64,000 nucleotides of DNA, taken from contig JADJEK010000006.1 in the NCBI GenBank assembly GCA_016709145.1, positions 1 through 64,000 of the forward strand, written 5' to 3'. The stretch's first letter is position 1, and each line of letters opens with the position of its first letter. The translations under genes were made by a program, and so were the position numbers. This document shows, piece by piece, positions 16,383-26,352 of this stretch. Below the pieces are notes generated by a model. That model saw nothing but the letters and a program-made list of their open reading frames with translations. It was not told where the DNA came from and searched no databases. The DNA comes from Planctomycetota bacterium. GTDB lineage: Bacteria; Planctomycetota; B15-G4; JADJEK01.

Positions 16383-16763
16383 CGAGTTGGGCGCGTGTGG
16401 CGTCGAGGTCCGATGGCGCCGGTGGCCGATACCGACGCGAGCCGGTGCGTGACTCCCGGTGGTCGGAGCCTAGCCCACGAAGCGCCGGCAAGCTGCTGCC
16501 GAGTTCGACATTCCTCGCGACGGATCGGGACTCGGTCGACCGCGCGGCAGACTTCTTCGATGCGCTGTTGACCCCGCTTTTTTTGGCTTGGTAGCGTCCG
16601 CGCCGCATCTCGACTCCGCGACTCCATCGGACCGGCGCGAGGACGATGGACTTGACGATCCTCAGCCGCGAGGCCGGGTGTCCGTTCGTCCGCGTCGGTC
16701 GCGATCGTTCGGCGAGCGCTCGCGGCTCCTTCCTTCGTTCGTCCCGTTCGGCTCGGTGATTCG
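16383..16763. other. Divergent intergenic region between the NHL gene and purD
   Basis: This stretch of about 380 bases must hold the promoters of the minus-strand NHL gene and of purD. I see no riboswitch-like fold or clear promoter boxes. Its only notable feature is a short T-run with TTTTTTTGG near 16580. Confidence 0.4.
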
Positions 16764-18050
16764 ATGCGTGTCCTCATCGTCGGTGGTGGTGGTCGCGAGC
16801 ATGCGCTCGCGGCCGGCATCGCGCGTTCGAAGCTCTTGACCAAGTTGTACGCGGCGCCCGGGAATCCCGGGATCGCACGACTCGGTACCTGCGTCGACAT
16901 CGGTGCCGAGGACGTCGACGGACTGCTGCGCTTCGCGCGCGAAGAGAAGATCGACCTCACCGTCGTCGGGCCGGAAGCGCCGCTGGTGAAGGGCATCGTC
17001 GACACCTTCGAGAAGGCCGGGCTGCTGATCTTCGGACCGACGCGCTCGTGCTCGCGCCTCGAAGGCAGCAAGGCGTTCACGAAGGAGTTGTGCAAGAAGC
17101 ACCACATCCCGACCGCCGCGTACCGCACGTTCTTCGACGCCGAAGCCGCACGCATGTGGCTGCGCGAGGCGACGTACCCGCAGGTGTTGAAGGCGGACGG
17201 ACTCGCCGCAGGCAAGGGTGTCGTGATCGCGCGCTCGTTCGAAGAGGCCGACGACGCGATCCAGCGCTTCATGATCATCAAGGAACTCGGCGAGGCCGGT
17301 GCTCGCCTCGTGGTCGAAGAGTTCATCCAGGGCGTCGAAGCGTCGGTGTTGGCAATGGTCGACGGCCGCACGATCGCGATGCTCGAGACCGCGCGCGACC
17401 ACAAGACGGTGTTCGACGAGAACCGCGGTCCCAACACCGGCGGCATGGGCACGTGCTCGCCTTCGGCCATGCTGACGCCGGAAGTGTTGGCGCAAGTCGA
17501 GAGCCAGATCATCCTGCCCGCGGTCCACGCGATGGGTCGCGACGGCAAGGGCTTCAAGGGTTTCCTCTACGCCGGCGTGATGATCACGCCGGGCGGGCCG
17601 AAGCTGCTCGAGTTCAACGTGCGCATGGGCGATCCCGAGGCCCAGGTGATCCTGCCGCGGCTGCGCTCGGACTTGTTGCACCTGCTGCATCTCGCGGCGC
17701 AAGGGCGACTCGACGAGGCCGAGGAGCTCGAGTGGGATCCGCGTGCGGCGGTTTGCGTGGTGCTTGCGTCACAGGGCTATCCGGGTCCGTACGCGACCGG
17801 CTTTCCGATCTACGGTCTCGACGACGCGTCGCCGTCGCCAGATGTCATGGTGTTCCAGGCAGGTACGCGGCAAAAGGGTGCAGACGTCGTCACGGCCGGG
17901 GGGCGCGTGCTCGGTGTCACGGCACTCGGGCCGACGCTGCACGCGGCACGCGACAGCGCGTACCGCGCGGTGCAACGCATCCGCTTCCAAGGCGCCCAGT
18001 ACCGCTCCGACATCGGACGGCAGGACGCCGAGATGCTGGCGCGTCGCTGA
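16764..18050 (+). CDS. purD: Phosphoribosylamine-glycine ligase
   Basis: This 428-residue enzyme joins glycine to 5-phosphoribosylamine using ATP, the second step of purine synthesis, in the cytoplasm. It has the expected ATP-grasp layout: an N-terminal MRVLIVGGGGREHALA, the VVGPEAPLVKGI segment, the central KADGLAAGKGV ATP-binding motif, the signature NTGGMGTCSP (GARS motif) and LEFNVRMGDPE at the metal site. The length is normal. A fur-family gene follows 25 bases after the stop and is probably in the same transcript. Confidence 0.97.
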   Translation: MRVLIVGGGGREHALAAGIARSKLLTKLYAAPGNPGIARLGTCVDIGAEDVDGLLRFAREEKIDLTVVGPEAPLVKGIVDTFEKAGLLIFGPTRSCSRLEGSKAFTKELCKKHHIPTAAYRTFFDAEAARMWLREATYPQVLKADGLAAGKGVVIARSFEEADDAIQRFMIIKELGEAGARLVVEEFIQGVEASVLAMVDGRTIAMLETARDHKTVFDENRGPNTGGMGTCSPSAMLTPEVLAQVESQIILPAVHAMGRDGKGFKGFLYAGVMITPGGPKLLEFNVRMGDPEAQVILPRLRSDLLHLLHLAAQGRLDEAEELEWDPRAAVCVVLASQGYPGPYATGFPIYGLDDASPSPDVMVFQAGTRQKGADVVTAGGRVLGVTALGPTLHAARDSAYRAVQRIRFQGAQYRSDIGRQDAEMLARR

Positions 18051-18075
18051 TTCGTCTCGTCCTCGGGGGGCAGCC

Positions 18076-18534
18076 GTGACTCGAAGAGACCGCAACGTCG
18101 ACGCCGGCAAGGTGGACGAGTTGTTCGAGCGCTTCTTGCGCGAGAACAGCCTGAAGCACACCGCGCAGCGTTTGAAGATCGTGAAGCGCGCGTTCTCGAT
18201 GCCGAAGCACTTTGCGGCCGAGGATCTCTACCTCGTGCTGCGTCGCGAGAAGACCTACGTGTCGAAGGCGACGGTCTACCGCACGCTGAAGCTGTTGGTC
18301 GACGCGCACTTCCTCGACGAGCTCGAGATCGGTGCACGCAAGGCGAAGTTCTACGAGCCGGTTCACGGCCGCGAACACCACGACCACATGATCTGCCTGC
18401 GCTGCGGCGACATCCTCGAGTTCAGCGACGACGAGATCGAGACCAAGCAACAGGAGGCCGCGACGCGGCACAAGTTCCGCTTGCTCTCGCACTCGCTGAA
18501 GATGTTCGGGCTGTGCAAGGAATGTGAGGAGTAG
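18076..18534 (+). CDS. Fur-family metal-responsive repressor
   Basis: This 152-residue protein has an N-terminal winged helix (LKHTAQRLKIVKRAF...VSKATVYRTLKLL) and a C-terminal dimerisation domain. The domain has the histidine-rich metal site HGREHHDHMIC and two Cys-x-x-Cys pairs (CLRCG and CKECE) that would bind structural zinc. It could be Fur, Zur or PerR; the sequence does not separate them. The start is the GTG at 18076, with GGGGGG just upstream. It follows purD closely and may be co-transcribed with it. Confidence 0.92.
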   Translation: MTRRDRNVDAGKVDELFERFLRENSLKHTAQRLKIVKRAFSMPKHFAAEDLYLVLRREKTYVSKATVYRTLKLLVDAHFLDELEIGARKAKFYEPVHGREHHDHMICLRCGDILEFSDDEIETKQQEAATRHKFRLLSHSLKMFGLCKECEE

Positions 18535-18740
18535 CTCGGGCCGCATGGCCCGACCCCCGCTCGGGCGTCGAAGCGAGCCGGGGCCGAAGGCCCCAGACCC
18601 CAACAAGAGGCGGGGGAACTCGCTTGTGTAGTGCGGAGGCTCCGCCTCCGCGGGCCCGCTCGCTTGTAGGGCCATCCCTTGGGGATCCCATCCGCCCTTG
18701 GGCCACTCGGGGGACTTCACGACGTCCCTTGGCGACGGAG
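18535..18740. repeat. Cluster of G+C-rich hairpins with a dispersed repeat
   Basis: The stretch after the fur stop contains a run of dyads: GGGCC-GCAT-GGCCC (18538-18551), GGGGCC-GAA-GGCCCC (18580-18594), GCGGAGGC-TCC-GCCTCCGC (18633-18651) and ATCCCTTGGGGAT. Bases 18547-18585 match the reverse complement of about 30986-31025 almost exactly, and 18716-18734 match 30766-30784. It is a dispersed intergenic repeat family. The first hairpins may also end purD-fur transcription. Confidence 0.7.
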
Positions 18741-18880
18741 TGGTTTTCTGCTGACGAGCGTGCGGCATGAAACCGGGGAAGAGTGACGGTTCTCGCTCCG
18801 CGCCATAGCTCCGCGGACGTTCGGCGCGTTCAGCGTTTGGACACGATCGCGCAAGTCATGGATCAATCGCGATGTAAAGC

Positions 18881-18909
18881 GCGTGCGATTGCCGCCGGCA
18901 ATCGCACGC
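18881..18909. promoter_or_regulatory. Long dyad upstream of the sigma-54 regulator
   Basis: GCGTGCGATTGCC is followed by a 3-base centre and its perfect complement. A degenerate second copy of the right arm (GATCGCACGCGGG) follows at about 18937-18949. The dyad ends about 150 bases before the regulator's start codon. It could be an operator or upstream activator site. Confidence 0.5.
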
Positions 18910-19060
18910 GGGTACCCGCGTCGAGTTGCCGGCGGTGATCGCACGCGGGCCGCCGTCTCACCTCTGCCCCCTGTCGTCCCCGGGTCGGCGCGAACTCGGT
19001 CGTGAGGACGGAGCTTCGGTCGCTCGCGTCGACCGCCTGCGGCCGTATCCTTTGCGCTCG

Positions 19061-22000
19061 ATGACGCTGCCCGGGCTCCCCGCACGCTTCCAGATCGAAC
19101 GCGCACTCGGGGACGGGCCGCGCGCGCCGTGGCTCGTGCTCGATCGCGAGACGCAGGCGCGCCGCGTATTACGCCGCCTCGAGCCGACCGCGCGCGCCGG
19201 CGCGCAACTGCTGATCGGCGTGCGGCACCCTCGTCTGGCGGGCGTGGTCGAACTGTTGGTCACCGAAGCCGGCGTGTTCACCGTCACGGAATACGCGAGC
19301 GGTGAACCGTACGCCGCGATCCACGGCGGCCTGACGCGCGTGCGCCGACTCGACGTCGTATTCGACGTGCTGGCCGCGCTCGAAGCGCTGCACGTGCGAG
19401 GACTCGCGCACGGCGACGTCTCGCCCTCGAACGTCGTCGTCGGGGACGACGGCGTCGCGCGCTTGATCGACCCGATCGTGCCCGGTGATGCAGCAGCGCC
19501 GCTCGGCACCTTGCAGATGCTCGCGCACGAGCGACTGCTGGGCGCGCCACCCTCGCCGACGGCCGATGTGTTCGCGATCGGCGCACTCGCCTACGAGATC
19601 GCGACGGGCAGCGCGGCGTTCCCGGGCGAAAGCGCGATCGAAGTCGTGCGCGCCCTGGAAGCCGGACCGCCGAACCTGCCGCGCAGTGAACCGTTGGCGA
19701 CCTTCGTCGCGGCGGCGCTCGCGCGCGAACCCGCGCATCGGCCACGCGACGCCACCGAAGCACGCGTCCTGCTGGCCCGCGCACTCGGCCGCCCCGTCGA
19801 CGCGGCCGAGTCGATCGCGATCGATGCGGTGAGCGCGCTCGACCTCGCGCGGCCCGAGCCCAGCGCCCTGCTGCGCGATCGCTTGTTCAAGTTCCTCGAC
19901 GACACGAACGGCGCGCCGCTCGTGGTCGCCGGCGGCGACGGTTCCGGCAAGTCGGCGGCGCTCGGAGCCCTCGTCGATCTCGCGCACGCGCGAGGTCAGC
20001 CGGCCGTGCTCGTGCGCGGCGACGATCCTGCGGCCGTGCTGGACGCGCGAACGCGACTCCAACACGCGCAAGCCGCGCTCGGACCGCGAAACGCCGCGGG
20101 CGTGGTCGTCTGCGTCGACGACTTCGATCGTTGCGGGGGCGACGTTCGCGCGTTCGTGGCGGAACTCGCGCGCGCGCCGTCGCGGCCGCATCTCGCCGTC
20201 GCGGGCGATCCCGACGAATGCGTGCTGCGTCTGCCGCGCGACGTGTTGGCCCAAGACTCGGTCGCGTTGCTCGAGCCGCTGACGGACCGCGACGTCACGC
20301 GCTTCGTCAAACTCGCTCTGCCCGAACTGCTCGCCCCCGAAGCGCTCGCGATCGAGACCGTTCGTCGGACGCAAGGGCACCCCGCGGCGACACGCGCGCT
20401 GTTGTCCCGCTTCGCCGCGGGCGGTGGCTTCGTGCGATCGGGAGGCGCGTGGCTCGCGGATCTGGATCGCCTGCATGCGGTCGCGTTCGACGTTGCCGGC
20501 GGGCTCGGGCACGAGGTCGCGACGTCGCGACTCGATGGCCCGACGCGCGATCTGCTGTCCGTCGTCGCCGCGGCAGGTTGCCCGCTGTCGGTCACCGACG
20601 CGGCCGTCGCGCTCGGCGTCGAGGTCGCGACCTTGCTGTCCCCCGCGCTGGAGTTGGCCGCGCGACGGCTCGTGCGTCACGACGGTGGCGCTCCGCCCGT
20701 GCTCGCCCTGCGCTTCCCACACGATCGCGCGAGCTTGCTGAGGGGCCGACCCATCGAGCCCGATATCGGTCGGCGAACGGTCGTGCGCATCGCGCGATCG
20801 CCGCGCTCGACGACGCGCGTGCGGGCCGCGGCGCAACTCGCGAGCGAACTCGGCGATCCGCGTGCGTACGCGCTGTGGCGCAAGGCGGGCAAGCTCGCGA
20901 TCGATGCGCGTCGACCCGCCGCCGCGCTCGACGCCGCGCAACGCATGGAGGAGCTCGATCGAGCTCGCGCCGAACGTGATCCGTGGTGGCCGCGGTTGCT
21001 CGGGCTCGCGCACGCGGCCCTCGGCGCGGTCGGCGAGGCCGATGCTGCCCTGCGGATCGCAGCGGAGCGCACGCGCGGGCAAGACGCGTTGGCGCTCGTG
21101 CTCGAACGTGCGCAGGTCCTCGAACGCGCGGCGCGTCCGGTCGACGCGCTCGCGGTCGTCGATGCGGGGCTCGCGCGGACCGACCTCGGCGACGTCCGCG
21201 CATTGCGAGCGCTGCGGGCTTGGCTCGTCCTCGGACGCGGCGAGAAGAGCGAAGCGCGTGCGCAAGTCGACGCGCTGCTCGACGAGTCGCGTCCGTTGGA
21301 GCGTTCCGCGCCGATGCTCGAAGTGTTCGCGACCGCGATGGCCGTGAGCTGGCGCCTCGCCGACGCGCGTCGCGCTCGCGCTGCGGCGGTGTCGGCGCGC
21401 CGGATCGCGCGCAGCCTCGGTCGGCTCGGTCGCGTGGCGCATTTCGATTCGACGCTCGGCGTATGGGATCTCGAAGGAGCGCGCACCGCTCTCGGGCGTC
21501 GGCGTGTGCGGCGCGCGCTCGAATTGCTCGAGCGCGTCGACGATCGGCGACTGCTGCCCGACACGCTGATGCGGTACGGCTGGATGCGGTTCGCCGCGGG
21601 CGAGGCGCGCTCCGCGTTGGAAGCGTTCCGGCGCGCCGAGATCCTGTTCGAGAGGGTCGGCAATCGGCGTGGTCTCGGTTGGGCGCACAACGGCATCGGC
21701 ACCGTCTTGCTGACGCTCGGTGATCCCGAGCGCGCGGCGACCGCGTTCGATCGCAGCGTGGTCGAGCGTGAAGCCGTCGGCGCTTCGAGTGGCGCGGGAC
21801 TCTCGGCCGTGAATCTCTATCGCGCGCACGTCGCGCGGCTCGATCTCGAGGCGGCTCGCCGCGCGGCGCACAAGGCGTTGCAGCACGGGCGCGGACCGGC
21901 GCGCACGGACGTGCGAGCCGTGTTCCTGCTCGCCGTCGGGCAGACCGCGGCGCGTGAGCGCGACGTGCGCCGCGTGCGCGTGCTCGCGAAGCGCGCGTTG

Positions 22001-24100
22001 GCGGCGGCCCAGGCCGCGGGACTCGACGAGGAAGCCGCGCGCGCGGCCGGATTGGTGGCCGAGTCGGCGCTCCAAGCGGGCGATCCGTCCGCGGCGATGC
22101 TCGCCATGCGAACTCTGCATCGCAGCGCGCGGCGCCGCGGCCATGCCGGTGATCGCGCGTTCGCGGTCGTGTTGCGCGCCGGCCTCTTGCTCCTGCGTGG
22201 GCGCGCGGGTGAGGCGCGGCGATTGTTCGAGCGCGCGGGCGCCGCCGTGCTCGAGCTGGGTCCTGCTCTCGACGTGAAGTTGCTGCACGCGAGGCTCGCG
22301 TTGCTCGCGTTCACGCGGGGCGATGGCTCCGAAGCGCGCGGCGGTCGAGTCGCGGCGCAAGACGCCGAGCGCTTGGCGCGACGCTTGTCCGATCGTCACG
22401 CCGAGGAGTCGGCGCGACGGCTCGTCGCCGCGTTGGTCGCGGCCGAAGAGAGCGCGACGCCGGGCGCCGACGTGTTGCGCCAGAACCGCAAGTTGAAGCA
22501 GGTACTCGAGGCGACGCGCTGGATCAACGAGGCCACGGCCGTGCGCGACGTGCTGTCGCGCATCATCGACGCCGCGATCGAGCTGGCCGGCGCGCGACGC
22601 GGTTTCGTGGTCGTGCGCGAATCGGCCGCCACACCGCTCGCGTTCGTGGCCGCGCGTAGTTTGCGGCGCGAGGACATCCTCGATCCGGCTCTCCAAGTCA
22701 GTCGCTCGATCGTCGAGGACGTGCTCGCGACGGGGCGCACGATCGTCACGTCCGAAGCGCGCGTCGACGAACGCTTCCGCTCGGTGCGCAGCATTTCGGA
22801 GCTGGCGCTGTTGTCGGTCGCTTGCGCGCCGCTGAAGAGCCGCGGCAGCGTCGTCGGCGCGATCTACGTCGACGATCCGACGCGCGTCGATCGGTTCGAC
22901 GACCATGCGCGCGAACACCTCGAAGCGTTGGCCGAACACGCGGCGATCGCGCTCGACAAGGCCCGCCTGTTGAACCACATCGAGGAACTGCGGCGCGACC
23001 TCGAGCGCGACGTCGCCGCGCGCTCCGAGGAACTCGAGGAAGTCCGCAGCGACCTCGAGCGCGTGCGCCTCGACCTCGATGCGCGGTACTCCACGCGGCA
23101 GTGCGTGACCAACGATCGACGGATGCTCGAAGTGCTCGAGCTCGTCCAGCGGATCGCCGACAGCGACGCGTCGGTGTTGATCCAAGGCGAACCCGGCACC
23201 GGCAAAGAGCTCGTCGCGCGCGCGCTGCACCATTCGTCGTTTCGGCGCAGGCGGCGTTTCGTGGCCGTGAACTGCGCCGGATTGCCGGATGGCTTGGTCG
23301 AGGCCGAACTGTTCGGTTACAAGCGCGGCGCGTTCTCGGGCGCGGTCGCGGACCACGACGGTTTGATCGCGGCGGCCGACGGCGGGACGTTGTTCCTCGA
23401 CGAGATCGGCGAAATGCCGCTCGCCGTCCAGGCCAAGGTGCTGCGCGTGGCCCAGGACGGCGAGTACTTGCCGCTCGGCGCCGCGAAGCCGAAGCGCGCC
23501 AAGCTGCGCATCGTGTCGGCGACCAATCGCCCGCTCGCCGACATGGTCGCGCAAGGGCGCTTCCGGCAGGACCTGTTCTATCGGTTGCGCGTGATCCAGA
23601 TCGATGTGCCGCCGCTGCGTGAACGACGGGGCGACATCCCGCTGCTCGCGCGGACGTTCGCCGCGCGCGCCGCCGCCGAGAGCGGACACGCACCCAAGCT
23701 GTTCACCGACGCGGCGATCGCGGCTCTGACGAGCGCGCATTGGCGCGGGAACGTGCGTGAGCTCGAGGGATTGGTGAACGCCGTCGTCGCCGTGAGCGCT
23801 AGCGGGGTCGTCGACGTTGGGGATTTGGTGGGGTGCGGGTTCCGGGGGGATGGGGACGCGGGGGATGAGAGGGGCGCGAGGGCTGCGGCTGACGCGCCTC
23901 CCGATCGCGGCGGCCGGGGGGCCGCGGCTCGTGACGGGGCGCCTTCGCTGAAGGCCGCCCTCGAGGCTCGCGAGCGGGAACTCGTCGTTGCCGCGCTCGA
24001 GCGTGCACGCGGGCAGCGCTCGGTCGCCGCTGCAGAACTCGGCATCACGACGCGGTGGCTCGCGAAACTGATCCAGAAGTACGGGCTTCGCGTCGACTAG
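19061..24100 (+). CDS. Giant sigma-54 activator: kinase-like, NTPase, TPR, GAF and AAA+ domains
   Basis: This is a 1,679-residue fusion. Residues 1-270 resemble a Ser/Thr protein kinase, but catalytic motifs are degraded: HGDVSPSN replaces HRDxKxxN, IDP replaces DFG, and the beta-3 lysine is not apparent. Next comes an NTPase (GGDGSGKS near 293; VVVCVDDFD), a long helical TPR-like region (about 590-1090), a GAF sensor domain (about 1150-1300), a coiled coil, and a sigma-54 interaction domain. That domain has GEPGTGKE near 1375, GAFSGA near 1423 in place of GAFTGA, and LFLDEIGEM. A Fis-type HTH ends the protein. It probably activates sigma-54 promoters in response to a signal. The ATG at 19061 starts the kinase-like fold; upstream codons are not protein-like. 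Confidence 0.9.
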   Translation: MTLPGLPARFQIERALGDGPRAPWLVLDRETQARRVLRRLEPTARAGAQLLIGVRHPRLAGVVELLVTEAGVFTVTEYASGEPYAAIHGGLTRVRRLDVVFDVLAALEALHVRGLAHGDVSPSNVVVGDDGVARLIDPIVPGDAAAPLGTLQMLAHERLLGAPPSPTADVFAIGALAYEIATGSAAFPGESAIEVVRALEAGPPNLPRSEPLATFVAAALAREPAHRPRDATEARVLLARALGRPVDAAESIAIDAVSALDLARPEPSALLRDRLFKFLDDTNGAPLVVAGGDGSGKSAALGALVDLAHARGQPAVLVRGDDPAAVLDARTRLQHAQAALGPRNAAGVVVCVDDFDRCGGDVRAFVAELARAPSRPHLAVAGDPDECVLRLPRDVLAQDSVALLEPLTDRDVTRFVKLALPELLAPEALAIETVRRTQGHPAATRALLSRFAAGGGFVRSGGAWLADLDRLHAVAFDVAGGLGHEVATSRLDGPTRDLLSVVAAAGCPLSVTDAAVALGVEVATLLSPALELAARRLVRHDGGAPPVLALRFPHDRASLLRGRPIEPDIGRRTVVRIARSPRSTTRVRAAAQLASELGDPRAYALWRKAGKLAIDARRPAAALDAAQRMEELDRARAERDPWWPRLLGLAHAALGAVGEADAALRIAAERTRGQDALALVLERAQVLERAARPVDALAVVDAGLARTDLGDVRALRALRAWLVLGRGEKSEARAQVDALLDESRPLERSAPMLEVFATAMAVSWRLADARRARAAAVSARRIARSLGRLGRVAHFDSTLGVWDLEGARTALGRRRVRRALELLERVDDRRLLPDTLMRYGWMRFAAGEARSALEAFRRAEILFERVGNRRGLGWAHNGIGTVLLTLGDPERAATAFDRSVVEREAVGASSGAGLSAVNLYRAHVARLDLEAARRAAHKALQHGRGPARTDVRAVFLLAVGQTAARERDVRRVRVLAKRALAAAQAAGLDEEAARAAGLVAESALQAGDPSAAMLAMRTLHRSARRRGHAGDRAFAVVLRAGLLLLRGRAGEARRLFERAGAAVLELGPALDVKLLHARLALLAFTRGDGSEARGGRVAAQDAERLARRLSDRHAEESARRLVAALVAAEESATPGADVLRQNRKLKQVLEATRWINEATAVRDVLSRIIDAAIELAGARRGFVVVRESAATPLAFVAARSLRREDILDPALQVSRSIVEDVLATGRTIVTSEARVDERFRSVRSISELALLSVACAPLKSRGSVVGAIYVDDPTRVDRFDDHAREHLEALAEHAAIALDKARLLNHIEELRRDLERDVAARSEELEEVRSDLERVRLDLDARYSTRQCVTNDRRMLEVLELVQRIADSDASVLIQGEPGTGKELVARALHHSSFRRRRRFVAVNCAGLPDGLVEAELFGYKRGAFSGAVADHDGLIAAADGGTLFLDEIGEMPLAVQAKVLRVAQDGEYLPLGAAKPKRAKLRIVSATNRPLADMVAQGRFRQDLFYRLRVIQIDVPPLRERRGDIPLLARTFAARAAAESGHAPKLFTDAAIAALTSAHWRGNVRELEGLVNAVVAVSASGVVDVGDLVGCGFRGDGDAGDERGARAAADAPPDRGGRGAAARDGAPSLKAALEARERELVVAALERARGQRSVAAAELGITTRWLAKLIQKYGLRVD

Positions 24101-24153
24101 CGGCTCGTCGGGAATGCCTCTGCGGCTTCGCGCGTGTGCCTCGTCGATCGCGG

Positions 24154-26352
24154 TCAGCGCGTCAGGCCGCCGATCGCTTCGACCAGCTTCGGGTTCGCGT
24201 CGAGCAGCGATACGCGCGCGCGGAACGCCGCGTCGCATTGCGTCCACGACGCCTTCGATTCCGGCGGCAATGGTTTGCCGTCCTCCGCCGCTTGGGCCAG
24301 CGCCTCGACGATCTTGGCTTCCGCCGACTCGGCGTAGCGCAGCGCGAGCTTGAGGCTGCGGCGCGCGTCCGCGACCTTCGCTGCGGCCAAGTGATCGAGC
24401 GCGAACGCGAGGTGCGCGCGATGGAACGCGGCGCGAGCCTGGGCATCGTCGGCGCCCTCCAACATCGTGCCTCGGCGATACGCGACGTCGCCGTTCCATG
24501 GTTCCTTCGTGAGCCAGGCACCGAGCAGCGTCGCCGCCGCCGCACGCGCGTTGGGATCGCCCTTCTCTCTCTCTCTCGCCGCCGCGTCGAGTGCATCGAC
24601 GTCGGCCATGCCGCGCGTGAACGCGTCCGACAGCAACGCCGCGTAGGCGACGTCGTCCTCGGCCACGACTGCGGCGAGCGCTGCGTCCCGGCGTTTCGGC
24701 ATCGCGCCTTCGCGCAAGCGATGCACGAGTCGCAAGTGCGACCACGCGCGGTCGATGTTGCCGGCGCGCGCGTCCAACTGCGCGAGACCGCGGTGCGCGG
24801 CGAGCGAGTACGGGCGCTGCGCGAGCAAGCCGTTCCATGCCGCTCGCGCGGCATCGATGTGTTTCGTCGTCGTCGCGAACCGCGTCAGCAGTGCGCCGCG
24901 GTACTCGATGGCGTCGGTGTGCGTCGGGTCCCACGCTCGCGCGCTCTCGAGCGATCGATCCAGCAGATCGAGCGACGGCTTGCCGGCGAAGTTCGCGGCC
25001 GATCGGAAGTACGCGTCGGCGACCAAGCCGCGCGTGCCCACGACCGTGATCGCGAGGAACAACGCGGTCGCGGCCAGTGCGCCCTTCTTCCCCACGGTCG
25101 GGCTCGCCGTCGACGGGCCGTCCGAGAGCGCGAGCAGTTGCCCCGCGCACGCGAACGTGAACACGAGCAGGGCCGGATTCGACAGCACGCCGCGGAACAC
25201 GCCGACGCCGAGGACGGCGAGCAGAGCGCCGCCGACCGCGAGCGCGATCGGGATGCGCGCGTCCGCGATCGGCAGGATCCGCGTTGCGCGCATGCCCGCG
25301 AGCGCGGCGAGGACGAACGCGAGGAACAGCGCGAGCGCCGGCACACCGCCTTCGCACAGCAACAGCAGGTAGAGGTCGTGTGGATCCTCGGCTTCGGACA
25401 CCGCGCCGTACGCGGTGACGAGCTTCGCTTCTTCGGGGTCGCGGAACGGCGGGAACTCGGCCTCGAAGCGACCGGGCCCGTGACCGAGCAGCGGCGCGTG
25501 ACTCGCCATCGACCATGCGGCTTGCGCGAGCTTGAGGCGCTGCACGTTCGGTCGGTACTCGGGCGAGGTCACGCCCTGCGGGGCGTCGTCGGCGCTCTTG
25601 AACGCGTACGCATCGGTACCGCCGACGAAGACAGGCAACAGCGCGCCGAGTCCCATCGCGACGAGGATCGGCAGCACGCGACGGCGTGCATCACCGACGA
25701 AGCGACGCTGACCGAACCAAAGCACGGCCGCGCTTGCGACGAGGGCGGCCAACGCGGCGCCTCGGCTTCCGGTCAGGACCACGGCGCAGACGAGCAGGGG
25801 CATTGCGGACCGGCCGATCCACGCACTTGCGCCGAAGCCGAGCGCGAGTCCGGCCGCGAGCGGCACGAGCGGGGCCAAGAACTCGCCGGCGGCATTCGTG
25901 TTGCCGAAGGTCGCGACGGCTTCGTGGCGCGCGTTGACGTCGCCGTAGAGCGGATCGTGACCGAGCACCTGGGCGATGCACAGCAGCGCGAGCGGGATCC
26001 CGGCGATCAGCGCCGCGATCGGCCAGCGCGCCGCGCGCTCGTAGCCGTCGGCCCACGCCAACACGGCGACGACGAGCAGCAACGCGAAGCCGGCGATCGG
26101 GCGGGTCGCGAGCGTCGCGGGTTCGTTCTTCAGCACGGCGACGAAGATCGACCACAGCACGAACACGGCCAGTGCCAGGAATGCGCGCGGCAGGGCATCG
26201 GCCGCCGCGGTCTTCAATCGCCCCGCGAACAACGACGCGACGAACGCGAGCGGTGCGAGTGCCAGGAACAGGCTCGTCTTCCAGCGCAACGCGTCGAACG
26301 CGAGTGGATCGACGAACCAAGCGAGCGCGCAGAAAAGGAATGCGAGAGCCAT
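24154..26352 (-). CDS. O-antigen ligase-like membrane protein with TPR-like tail
   Basis: This 732-residue protein has about ten membrane segments in its first 440 residues. Conserved Wzy_C-type features are visible: FGNTNAAGEFLAP, VLTGSRGAALAAL, and a large loop with APLLGHGPGRFEAEFPP and SEAEDPHDLYLLLLCEGG containing the essential-type His. The last 280 residues are helical and TPR-like. It probably polymerises or ligates surface glycan, as may its relative at 11725-14865. It converges with the sigma-54 regulator (53 bases apart) and is divergent from the ECF sigma gene. No polysaccharide genes adjoin it. Confidence 0.8.
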   Translation of the reverse strand: MALAFLFCALAWFVDPLAFDALRWKTSLFLALAPLAFVASLFAGRLKTAAADALPRAFLALAVFVLWSIFVAVLKNEPATLATRPIAGFALLLVVAVLAWADGYERAARWPIAALIAGIPLALLCIAQVLGHDPLYGDVNARHEAVATFGNTNAAGEFLAPLVPLAAGLALGFGASAWIGRSAMPLLVCAVVLTGSRGAALAALVASAAVLWFGQRRFVGDARRRVLPILVAMGLGALLPVFVGGTDAYAFKSADDAPQGVTSPEYRPNVQRLKLAQAAWSMASHAPLLGHGPGRFEAEFPPFRDPEEAKLVTAYGAVSEAEDPHDLYLLLLCEGGVPALALFLAFVLAALAGMRATRILPIADARIPIALAVGGALLAVLGVGVFRGVLSNPALLVFTFACAGQLLALSDGPSTASPTVGKKGALAATALFLAITVVGTRGLVADAYFRSAANFAGKPSLDLLDRSLESARAWDPTHTDAIEYRGALLTRFATTTKHIDAARAAWNGLLAQRPYSLAAHRGLAQLDARAGNIDRAWSHLRLVHRLREGAMPKRRDAALAAVVAEDDVAYAALLSDAFTRGMADVDALDAAAREREKGDPNARAAAATLLGAWLTKEPWNGDVAYRRGTMLEGADDAQARAAFHRAHLAFALDHLAAAKVADARRSLKLALRYAESAEAKIVEALAQAAEDGKPLPPESKASWTQCDAAFRARVSLLDANPKLVEAIGGLTR

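Noticed and set aside
18926..19060. N-terminal extension of the sigma-54 regulator
   Set aside because: The extra 45 residues are not protein-like and contain the dyad region; the kinase-like fold begins at 19061.
19169..25516. Minus-strand open frame of over 2,000 codons
   Set aside because: It is antisense to the sigma-54 regulator, Arg/Ala-rich, without domains; it is open only because of high G+C in third codon positions.
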